The notes below the pieces were generated by a model. The model searched no databases, was not told the origin of the DNA, and saw nothing but the letters and a program-made list of their open reading frames with translations. This document shows positions 1 through 6,572 of a stretch of 6,695 nucleotides of DNA, one piece after another; the first letter of the stretch is position 1; the number at the start of each line of letters is the position of its first letter. The stretch is taken from NCBI GenBank assembly GCA_021733705.1, contig JAIPKF010000077.1, positions 1 to 6,695 on the forward strand, read 5' to 3'. A program made the position numbers and the translations under genes. Source of the DNA: Chthoniobacterales bacterium. Lineage in GTDB: Bacteria; Verrucomicrobiota; Verrucomicrobiia; Chthoniobacterales; UBA6821.

Positions 1-119
1 TGTAGTCTTGTGGTAGGAGCTACTTATCCTGAAGAAATAAAAGAAGTGCGGCTTCGTGTTGGAAAGATGCCACTACTCATTCCAGGAATAGGAGCGCAAG
101 GGGGATCGGTTGAAAAAAC
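1..119 (+). repeat. Direct repeat, copy 1 of a pyrF segment
   Basis: Bases 1-119 match 436-554 with no differences. The spacing is 435 bp, exactly 145 codons, so the reading frame is kept. Identity breaks at base 120 (T here, A at 555), resumes for GTC, then is lost. This copy carries the PGIGAQGG loop out of its normal context. Because it touches base 1, its left limit is unknown. Confidence 0.97.
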
Positions 120-702
120 TGTCTCCTTGATTCATGAAATTGCTCCGACTGTTCCTGTGATTCTCGATGCCAAGCGGGCTGATATTGGTAATACTAACAA
201 TGGAACGGTAACTTTTGCATTTCATTATCTCAAAGCAGATGCAATCACACTCCACCCTTTTCTCGGAAAAGAGGCCCTCGAACCATTCCTAGCGTGCAAA
301 GAAAAAGGAATCATCATTCTTTGCCGTACTTCCAATGAAGGTTCGGGGGAATTTCAACAGCTCTCCGTCAATGGAGTCCCCCTCTATCAAGTCGTGGCAG
401 AGCGTGTCGCAGCAGAATGGAATAGTAACAATAACTGTAGTCTTGTGGTAGGAGCTACTTATCCTGAAGAAATAAAAGAAGTGCGGCTTCGTGTTGGAAA
501 GATGCCACTACTCATTCCAGGAATAGGAGCGCAAGGGGGATCGGTTGAAAAAACAGTCGCTGCAGCTCGTAATGAGGATGGCTCAGGGATGATCATCAAC
601 TCCTCACGCGGTATTATTTTTGCTTCAAGTGGGACTGATTTTGCAGGAGTGGCTCGTTGCGAGACAGAGAAGCTTCACCAGCAGATTAAAAGGGCTCTAT
701 AA
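1..702 (+). CDS. pyrF: Orotidine 5'-phosphate decarboxylase (type 2), 5'-partial, with an internal duplicated segment
   Basis: Decarboxylates OMP to UMP, the last step of de novo pyrimidine synthesis; cytoplasmic TIM-barrel enzyme. The frame is open at base 1, so the true start lies outside the window; the GTG at base 10 is internal sequence, not a credible start. Counting codons from base 1, the catalytic motif DAKRADIGNT (Asp56, Lys58, Asp61) is at codons 56-65, the PGIGAQGG loop at 173-180, and the phosphate-binding NSSRG (Arg203) near the C-terminus. The normal C-terminus is present and ends in TAA. The order is abnormal: codons 1-40 are an exact copy of codons 146-185, a late barrel segment placed directly before the early catalytic strand. 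The family's N-terminal substrate-binding part, usually beginning with a GLDP-like motif, is not visible. The enzyme identity is secure; whether this allele or assembly encodes a working protein is not. pyrE follows 29 bp downstream. Confidence 0.93.
   Translation, partial: CSLVVGATYPEEIKEVRLRVGKMPLLIPGIGAQGGSVEKTVSLIHEIAPTVPVILDAKRADIGNTNNGTVTFAFHYLKADAITLHPFLGKEALEPFLACKEKGIIILCRTSNEGSGEFQQLSVNGVPLYQVVAERVAAEWNSNNNCSLVVGATYPEEIKEVRLRVGKMPLLIPGIGAQGGSVEKTVAAARNEDGSGMIINSSRGIIFASSGTDFAGVARCETEKLHQQIKRAL
436..554 (+). repeat. Direct repeat, copy 2 of a pyrF segment (native context)
   Basis: Identical to bases 1-119. Here the segment sits where the decarboxylase family expects it: after the mid-barrel region and before the NSSRG phosphate-binding loop. 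It is therefore the native copy, and bases 1-119 are the displaced one. Confidence 0.97.
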
Positions 703-731
703 AAAGCTACGTAAGAATTTCCTAATCAATC

Positions 732-1385
732 ATGACCTTTTTTATGAATGAATCAAATATTTTAGAAATACTGAGCACGCTCCAAGCACTCGTTACCGAA
801 AGCCACATCGTCTACACCTCCGGTAAACACGGCTCTGCCTACATCAATAAAGATGCCCTCTACCCTCACACTGCAGCAACATCACAGCTTTGTCATCTTT
901 TTGCAGAATACTTTCTACAAGATAATGTGGAGATTGTAATTGCTCCTGCGCTAGGCGGGATCATCCTCTCGCAGTGGACAGCTCATCATCTTTCTCAGCT
1001 CCACAAACGTGAAGTACTCGCTCTCTATGCAGAAAAAATAGAAGGAACAAAGGACTTTGTGATCAAACGTGGATATGAGAAGCTCCTTGCTGGGAAAAAT
1101 GTCCTGGTATTAGAGGATGTGTTGACTACCGGTGGTTCTGTAAAAAAAGTGATAGAACTCGTACGTGCCCTAGGAGGAAACATTGTCGGCCTTGGAGTGC
1201 TTTGCAATCGTGGTGGAATTACTCAAAAAGACGTTGGCTTTGTTCCAAAACTCCACGCTCTCGTTTCCGTGAAACTAGAAGCGTGGGAGCCAGAAAACTG
1301 TCCGCTTTGCGTTCAAAATATTCCCATCAACACGAATATTGGAAAAGGACGCGAATTTTTAGAAAAAAAGAAGAGTCATTACTAA
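732..1385 (+). CDS. pyrE: Orotate phosphoribosyltransferase
   Basis: Transfers phosphoribose from PRPP to orotate, giving OMP for the adjacent pyrF product. The 217 residues are a normal family length. The N-terminal SGKHGSAYIN (30-39) is the usual orotate/PRPP-site motif, APALGG (71-76) follows, and VLVLEDVLTTGGS (124-136) is the PRPP-binding loop with its acidic pair. The C-terminal tail has CPLC (190-193), then PINT and GKG; from memory this tail type occurs in thermophile, cyanobacterial and verrucomicrobial-type enzymes. The start could be ATG 732 or the in-frame ATG 744; neither has a Shine-Dalgarno sequence and the homologous core starts after both. The gene lies 29 bp after pyrF and 9 bp before uup, with no obvious terminator, so co-transcription is likely. 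Confidence 0.96.
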   Translation: MTFFMNESNILEILSTLQALVTESHIVYTSGKHGSAYINKDALYPHTAATSQLCHLFAEYFLQDNVEIVIAPALGGIILSQWTAHHLSQLHKREVLALYAEKIEGTKDFVIKRGYEKLLAGKNVLVLEDVLTTGGSVKKVIELVRALGGNIVGLGVLCNRGGITQKDVGFVPKLHALVSVKLEAWEPENCPLCVQNIPINTNIGKGREFLEKKKSHY

Positions 1386-1394
1386 TCCCTCCTT

Positions 1395-3221
1395 GTGCCA
1401 CTCTTTCAACTTCATCAAGTCACCCTAAGCTACGGTTCATTACCTCTTTTGGATCACGTCAATCTTCAGATAGAGCGAGGGGAACGAATCTGTCTTGTCG
1501 GGCGGAATGGCACTGGAAAAACAAGTCTTATGCGACTCATGACTCGTGAGGAGGTCCCCTCGGAGGGGGAAGTTATCACTGCACCAGGAACCGTTGTGAC
1601 CTATCTTTCACAAGAAATTCCTGATCAAATCACAGGGTCGGTCATGGAAGTCTTACGCTCCGGACTCCCCCTAAACAACCCAGAAGAGGAATGGGAAAGT
1701 GACATGCGCCTCGAGGCTTTGGCAGAGAGAATCTCCCTGCGAGGAGACGATTCCTTTAGCTCCCTCTCTGGAGGTCTCAAGCGGCGCACTCTTCTAGGAC
1801 GCGCTCTTGCAGGCAAGCCTAATTTACTCCTTCTTGATGAACCGACCAACCATCTCGATCTTGAAACCATCCTCTGGTTGGAGGATTTTTTACTCTCCAC
1901 TCCCATCACTCTGTTTTTTGTAACTCACGATCGTGCTTTTTTAAAAAAACTAGCGACCCGAATTGTGGAACTAGACCGAGGAGTACTCACAAGTTGGAAT
2001 TGCGATTACAATACATACCTAGAGCGAAAAGCAGCTTGCTTAGAAGCAGAGGGAAAACAGTGGTCTTCTTTTGACAAGAAACTTGCTCAAGAGGAGGCTT
2101 GGCTGCGTCAAGGAGTGAAAGCCAGAAGAACTAGGAATGAAGGGCGTGTACGAGCACTCGAGAAACTACGTCAAGAGCGTAGTGAACGCCGCGAACGGAG
2201 TGGAAAAGCACGCCTCTCGTTACAACATACTTCTCTTTCTGGCCAAAAAGTCATTGAAGCAAAAGAAGTGAGCTTTGCTTATGAGGGAATAAACATTGTG
2301 GATCATTTTACCACAACCATCTGGCGTGGAGATAAAATCGGTATTATTGGTTCCAATGGAGCAGGGAAGACCACACTCCTTAAACTCCTTCTTGGAGAAA
2401 TAACACCTAGCCATGGATCCCTACATCTTGGAACAAAGCTCGAGGTTGTCTATTTTGATCAGCTACGTGGAGCAATCGATCCAGAAAAAAGTGTTGCTGC
2501 TAATGTCGCTGGTGATGCCGACACAGTTATCTTTCAAGGACGCCCTCGTCACATTCATAGCTACCTTGAAGATTTTTTATTTCACCGTGAACGTATCCGA
2601 ATGCCAGCAAAAGTTCTCTCAGGAGGGGAACGTAATCGCTTGCTTCTTGCAAAACTTTTTCTCCAACCTGCTAATGTCCTTGTCATGGATGAGCCAACGA
2701 ACGATCTCGATGCTGAAACCATGGAGCTTCTCGAAGAACTCATTTTAGAATACAACGGGACACTCCTTCTGGTTTCTCACGATAGAGCCTTTTTAAATAG
2801 TGTGGTAACCAGCACACTCGTCTTTGAAGGTGAAGGAAAAATTATGGAGTATAATGGAGGCTATGATGACTGGGTTGCTCAACGTCCTGCTCCCAAGCTT
2901 GCAGCGGCTCCACCTCTCTCCCTCCTTGAAAAAAAATCGGAGCGTCTTAAACAACCATCACGTCCGATCGTTTTTCCTAAACGCGAAGAGAGAGAACTCA
3001 TCGAACTGCCGCTACTCATTGAAAAATGCGAGGCAGAAAAAGAACTTCTCGTAGCACAGCTTTGCGATCCTGAGTTTTATAAAAAAGAACCTCAGCGATT
3101 GCACGAAATTGAAAATAAAATCACTTTTCTTGAGGAACAAATTGCCACTCGCTACGCTCGTTGGGAAGAACTTGAAGAAAAACGGAAGAATATTGCTCTG
3201 CAATTCGAGGGAGTTGAGTGA
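1395..3221 (+). CDS. uup: ABC-F family ATPase, Uup-like
   Basis: A 608-residue soluble protein with two ABC ATPase domains and no membrane segments, the hallmark of ABC-F proteins, which act on ribosomes or, for Uup, in genome stability. Domain 1 has Walker A GRNGTGKT (36-43), signature LSGG (124-127), Walker B LLLLDEP (144-150) and H-loop His178. A basic linker runs about 225-275. Domain 2 has Walker A GSNGAGKTT (319-327), LSGG (408-411), Walker B MDEP (431-434) and His462. A proline-rich hinge about 500-528 leads to a charged coiled-coil C-terminus (about 530-603), the feature that favours Uup over EttA. The GTG start is well constrained: an in-frame TAA lies 12 bases upstream and no other start codon intervenes. 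The sequence before GTG is pyrimidine-rich with no Shine-Dalgarno sequence. Another ABC-F subtype is the only real alternative. Confidence 0.9.
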   Translation: MPLFQLHQVTLSYGSLPLLDHVNLQIERGERICLVGRNGTGKTSLMRLMTREEVPSEGEVITAPGTVVTYLSQEIPDQITGSVMEVLRSGLPLNNPEEEWESDMRLEALAERISLRGDDSFSSLSGGLKRRTLLGRALAGKPNLLLLDEPTNHLDLETILWLEDFLLSTPITLFFVTHDRAFLKKLATRIVELDRGVLTSWNCDYNTYLERKAACLEAEGKQWSSFDKKLAQEEAWLRQGVKARRTRNEGRVRALEKLRQERSERRERSGKARLSLQHTSLSGQKVIEAKEVSFAYEGINIVDHFTTTIWRGDKIGIIGSNGAGKTTLLKLLLGEITPSHGSLHLGTKLEVVYFDQLRGAIDPEKSVAANVAGDADTVIFQGRPRHIHSYLEDFLFHRERIRMPAKVLSGGERNRLLLAKLFLQPANVLVMDEPTNDLDAETMELLEELILEYNGTLLLVSHDRAFLNSVVTSTLVFEGEGKIMEYNGGYDDWVAQRPAPKLAAAPPLSLLEKKSERLKQPSRPIVFPKREERELIELPLLIEKCEAEKELLVAQLCDPEFYKKEPQRLHEIENKITFLEEQIATRYARWEELEEKRKNIALQFEGVE

Positions 3222-3273
3222 GTTTATAACAAATGGCAATATTCACTAAATTGATGTCACAACTTCTATCCTT

Positions 3274-4311
3274 GTGAATATCCTCACCAAGCTCACGCTT
3301 AGAAACTTTCGCTGTTTTTCTTCTAAATCTCTAGAGCTACATCCTGGACTCAACTTCATCATGGGGCCCAATGCTCAAGGAAAGACCTCTCTATTGGAAG
3401 CAGCATGTGTCTTGCTACGGCTCAAATCCCCGCGCACCCATTCGCTTACTGAGGCAATTCACTTTGGAGAGGAAGCATTTTTTTTGGAAGGAAACTATGG
3501 AGGTAAAGAGCTCTCAATGCGCTTTGCCCCGGGAGAGCAGGTCAAACGTCGACTCCAGATTGACGATGTTACTCAGCAAGAGACAACAGATTATTTAAGC
3601 ACAGGTTGTATTGTTTGGTTTGGAACCGATGATCGAGAAATTATCAATGGTCCGGGAGAGCGCCGACGCCGTTTTTTGGATAGTGCAGGGTTACAACTCA
3701 ATAATGATTATAGGCATCATTTCAAATTTTATGAAAAGGCTCTTCGGTCTCGTAATATGCTGTTACGAAAACAACGACCTCGACGTGAAGTTGAGGCTTA
3801 CGATTCTATTCTAGTAGAAAACGGAGATGCACTCATGAATCTGCGAGCCTATCTCTGCGAAGCATTAGAACCACAAGCAGCAAAGGCTTGTTTCTCTATT
3901 TCACAAGAAAAACTGACGCTACAGTACAAACCAGGATCTCCTACTTCCATGCGTCAGGCATTAGAAGATTCTCGAGCAAAAGAAATAGCACTAGGAATGA
4001 CTCTGGTGGGCCCTCACCGTGATGAGCTTCTTGTGACCCTTAATGATCTTCCAACTGCCACCTTCGGCTCGGAAGGCCAACGGCGTACCGTAGCCTTGTC
4101 ATTAAAACTCGGTTTAGCCAACTTACTCCACCAAGAAAAATCAATCCCTCCCCTCCTTCTACTTGATGATGTCTTTGGAGAACTTGATCTAGAACGTCGA
4201 AGCGCCTTGCTTGCAGGACTGCCTTCAAAAGCACAAGCTCTCCTCACTACAACTGATATGGAAGGATTAGAACTACCAGAAAAAACACATTTTTTTCCGC
4301 TCTTAAAATAA
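3274..4311 (+). CDS. recF: DNA replication and repair protein RecF
   Basis: An SMC-like ATPase that binds gapped DNA and helps RecO and RecR load RecA. The 345 residues are close to the family norm. Walker A GPNAQGKTS is at 31-39, the RecF-typical PGERRRRFLD at 127-136, VGPHRDEL at 245-252, signature GSEGQRRT at 265-272 and Walker B LLLLDDVFGELD at 294-305. All catalytic motifs are intact. The start is GTG: an in-frame TAA lies at 3247-3249 and no ATG lies between. The 52-bp gap after uup shows no convincing promoter or terminator, and no Shine-Dalgarno sequence precedes the GTG. In many bacteria recF sits beside dnaN and gyrB; here it follows pyrE-uup. It converges on the - strand glycosyltransferase gene, with repeat copy A between them. 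Confidence 0.96.
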   Translation: MNILTKLTLRNFRCFSSKSLELHPGLNFIMGPNAQGKTSLLEAACVLLRLKSPRTHSLTEAIHFGEEAFFLEGNYGGKELSMRFAPGEQVKRRLQIDDVTQQETTDYLSTGCIVWFGTDDREIINGPGERRRRFLDSAGLQLNNDYRHHFKFYEKALRSRNMLLRKQRPRREVEAYDSILVENGDALMNLRAYLCEALEPQAAKACFSISQEKLTLQYKPGSPTSMRQALEDSRAKEIALGMTLVGPHRDELLVTLNDLPTATFGSEGQRRTVALSLKLGLANLLHQEKSIPPLLLLDDVFGELDLERRSALLAGLPSKAQALLTTTDMEGLELPEKTHFFPLLK

Positions 4312-4324
4312 CTCAAGATCTAGC

Positions 4325-4499
4325 CCGGATATTTCATACTGGTTCGTTGCGAGGCGCCGCGAATCCTGATGCAGAGAAGGAAGGTGATGGATTGCAACGA
4401 CGGCTGTATGTGTACATACTGTCCAAATGAAAATGGGAGTCTAACGCAGCATCTATCTGGCTTCCCGGATTACGCAGGTGATCAGCATGAAATATCTGG
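4325..4499 (+). repeat. Dispersed repeat copy A, MITE-like with terminal inverted repeats
   Basis: The left end (CCGGATATTTCATACTGGT, 4325-4343) is an imperfect inverted match, 16 of 19, to the right end at 4481-4499. That gives a 175-bp element with no transposase, the shape of a small non-autonomous element. Its first 86 bp align without gaps to copy B at 6567-6652 with 9 differences; similarity fades after that but an ACGCAG-containing stretch near 4444 recurs in copy B. No clear target-site duplication is visible. It fills almost the whole gap between recF and the convergent gene, and its right end contains the last codons and stop of that gene. The element ends are inferred from a single complete copy. 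Confidence 0.75.
4335..4410. other. Conserved potential stem structure inside repeat copy A
   Basis: Nested pairings can be drawn: CATAC (4335-4339) with GTATG (4406-4410), CGTTGC (4345-4350) with GCAACG (4394-4399), and AATCC (4362-4366) with GGATT (4389-4393). The last two are contiguous on the 3' side. In copy B all three pairings survive, and the two substitutions that fall in stems (C to T at 6577, A to G in GCGACG) give G-T/G-U wobbles rather than mismatches. GTATG can instead pair with the next CATAC (4415-4419) in a short hairpin, also possible in copy B. No folding calculation was made. It could be an RNA element, a bidirectional terminator between the convergent genes, or a DNA hairpin used in mobility. 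Confidence 0.35.
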
Positions 4500-6572
4500 A
4501 TTAAAAATGTTGCGGCCCTTTTTTAGGATTACTTTTTGATGTTTCAACGCACATTCAGGAAGTATCTCTTGAATCAATTTTCTCCAACGTTCTCGGGTAG
4601 CCTCCTTAGTAAAGTTTTTAACTGAGGTAAACCCATTATTAATGAGTCTAGAGCGAAGCGCCTCACTCTCTTTGAGTCGTCGCAGCTGCACAAAAAATTC
4701 CTCCAAGGAGGTGGATACAAGATAGTCTTTGCCAGGGTGCCCATCAGAGGCATAGGCAACGTCACTTCCTCCAATAAAAGGGACTCCTGCAAGCCATGCA
4801 TTATAGAGCTTGGTAGCTGGTTTATGAAAATGAGACGATTTTGAAAAATCACGAATACCAATGGCACAATCCACATGACTATAATCATTCCATTCTGAGG
4901 GAGGTGCTATTGTAAAAGTAAGCCCAAGCTCTTCCTCCAGCCGATGAAGCCATGCTGTTGAAGTTAATTCATTGGCAAGATTTTCTTTTTTTCCAAAGAA
5001 AACAATGTTCTTAAAACAGGTCCCTCGTTCAGGATTCCGTGGAATCAAGCGAGATTGTGGCCAATGAGGTATAAAAAAAGCATTATGAAGCCTCTTTGCT
5101 TGGGCCCGATTCTGAACAATATAAAAATGAGCAGCGGGATGAGGGGAGCTATCAGCCACAACATCCACTAGAAAAACATCAGGTGATAATGGAGGGTTCA
5201 TTCCAAAAGAGGGATCAACAGCAGAAGTGAGAGCAATCATAATACCACATTTTTTGGGAGCTATCGATAGATTGCAAGGCACGTTAGCCTCTTCCAAAAA
5301 TCCAACTGTTTGATAAATCCAACTATGGCTACAGGTGAACTCTATTTCAGGAATGATTTTCCCCTCCCCCCAGGACTTCAAACACTCCTCTTTGGGTAAT
5401 AATGGCTCTGGAAGAAAAAAAGAGAGTTCTTGCCACGGTTTTTGAAACTCGTCCCACACAAGCGCCACAATTTTTTTCTTGTGACGAGACTCTCGATACC
5501 GCGCCACCAAGCTCCAATACCATTTTGAAAAACAAGAAAGATTTCTCCCTTTTTTTATAACTACGTTTTGCCAAGCAGAGATCATCGGATCCAGATTCTC
5601 CCCGATCTTTTTCCATTCTAGTGAGAGTGGGTATTTCTGCTGATAGTACAATTTAAGCCCTTTGAGATGGCACTCATAGGAATGTTCAGCCCAAAAAGCG
5701 AGCTCTTGAGCAGTCTCTTTTTGTTTTCCATAGGCCATGGAGGCAGCATCTGATCTTTTTTTCATTGCTGTTTCTGTTGCATTCAGAGCATGGGTAAGAA
5801 GCTCCAAAAGCTCTTTTGGACTGGAAGAAAAGAGCTCCATGCAATTCATCTCAATATCGCAAGCAAGACTTGCAGCATGAGCAGCCAAGGACCAATCAAG
5901 TGCACATTCTTCCTCCTTTTCCTCGGTAGCTTGTGCTGCCTTGACTCTCCATTGGAAAGCAGAGGCGGCAAAATCCAGTACCATATTCCAATGATCAAAA
6001 TATTTTTTATCATTTCCTAGTAACGCTGAATCACCATTGAGTTGAAGGGTCGCATACTGAAGTGCTGCGTAAGCTGCTGTTTTAAAACGATAGATGAGTA
6101 GCTCATCGTCCAAGGACCTTATTCCCCTTTTAACTATTTTTTGAGCATATAAAAAACAGTGTAGTGCCTCATCGCAGGAGCAACTAACCTTGGGAGAGAC
6201 CTTCTGATAGTTTGCTACCGCTTTTTGAACCTGGGCAATTTCTTGATCAAAACAAAAGGAGTCCCTTGCCTGAGAAATATTCATCCAATAACGATAGCTC
6301 CAGGCGGCTCCTCCCAACTTTTCCTTTTCAAAAATCCAGTACGGAGAAAAAGAGGAGCATCCTTTTCTCTCAAGAGCCTTCTCTAAACGATAACGTACCT
6401 CTTGAGTTTTTCTTAGTGCTATGACTCGTGCATTGAGATCCCCTGGATCGGGAATGAAGAGAATTTTATTTATGTGACACTGCCTCGAGTAATTTCTAGC
6501 AGCATCAGCAGCGAGCCTCCAGTACAGAGCATTACTTTTTTTTAAGGAATAACACTCTTTTATAATCCGCAT
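4482..6572 (-). CDS. Large protein with helical N-terminal region and C-terminal GT-B-like glycosyltransferase module
   Basis: 696 residues, no signal peptide or membrane segment seen. Residues 1-400 are predicted mostly helical and rich in Ala, Trp and Tyr, with recurring helix-like pieces such as YWRLAADAA (17-25), HWNMVLDFAASA (194-205), DWSLAAHAAS (226-235) and WYWSLVARYR (351-360); I do not recognise this part. Residues 401-671 resemble, from memory, a family-1-like glycosyltransferase group common in cyanobacteria: SHSWIYQT (415-422), IVQN (485-488), FIPHWPQ (500-506), LIPRNPERG (509-517), NIVFFG (522-527) and KPATKLYNAWLAGVPFIGG (584-602), the last being the likely nucleotide-sugar site. 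The sugar and acceptor are unknown; a role in surface glycan synthesis is only a guess. An in-frame TAA two codons upstream fixes the ATG as the first possible methionine. The ATG and the stop each lie in a flanking repeat copy, so either end may be altered by insertion. Confidence 0.85.
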   Translation of the reverse strand: MRIIKECYSLKKSNALYWRLAADAARNYSRQCHINKILFIPDPGDLNARVIALRKTQEVRYRLEKALERKGCSSFSPYWIFEKEKLGGAAWSYRYWMNISQARDSFCFDQEIAQVQKAVANYQKVSPKVSCSCDEALHCFLYAQKIVKRGIRSLDDELLIYRFKTAAYAALQYATLQLNGDSALLGNDKKYFDHWNMVLDFAASAFQWRVKAAQATEEKEEECALDWSLAAHAASLACDIEMNCMELFSSSPKELLELLTHALNATETAMKKRSDAASMAYGKQKETAQELAFWAEHSYECHLKGLKLYYQQKYPLSLEWKKIGENLDPMISAWQNVVIKKGRNLSCFSKWYWSLVARYRESRHKKKIVALVWDEFQKPWQELSFFLPEPLLPKEECLKSWGEGKIIPEIEFTCSHSWIYQTVGFLEEANVPCNLSIAPKKCGIMIALTSAVDPSFGMNPPLSPDVFLVDVVADSSPHPAAHFYIVQNRAQAKRLHNAFFIPHWPQSRLIPRNPERGTCFKNIVFFGKKENLANELTSTAWLHRLEEELGLTFTIAPPSEWNDYSHVDCAIGIRDFSKSSHFHKPATKLYNAWLAGVPFIGGSDVAYASDGHPGKDYLVSTSLEEFFVQLRRLKESEALRSRLINNGFTSVKNFTKEATRERWRKLIQEILPECALKHQKVILKKGRNIFNPDISC

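Noticed and set aside
10..702. Complete pyrF starting at GTG 10
   Set aside because: The GTG is inside the duplicated C-terminal segment (it encodes the Val of SLVV), the frame is open to base 1, and the family's N-terminal part is missing.
1202..1549. Separate 115-codon + strand gene overlapping pyrE and uup
   Set aside because: It lies out of frame across two genes with intact conserved motifs and its translation has no recognisable features.
3222..3273. Promoter or terminator between uup and recF
   Set aside because: AT-rich, but no hairpin with a T-run and no pair of promoter hexamers at acceptable spacing is visible.
4340..4370. tRNA T-arm-like GGTTCG and CGAATCC
   Set aside because: No acceptor, D or anticodon arm can be built around them, and the spacing is wrong for a T-loop.
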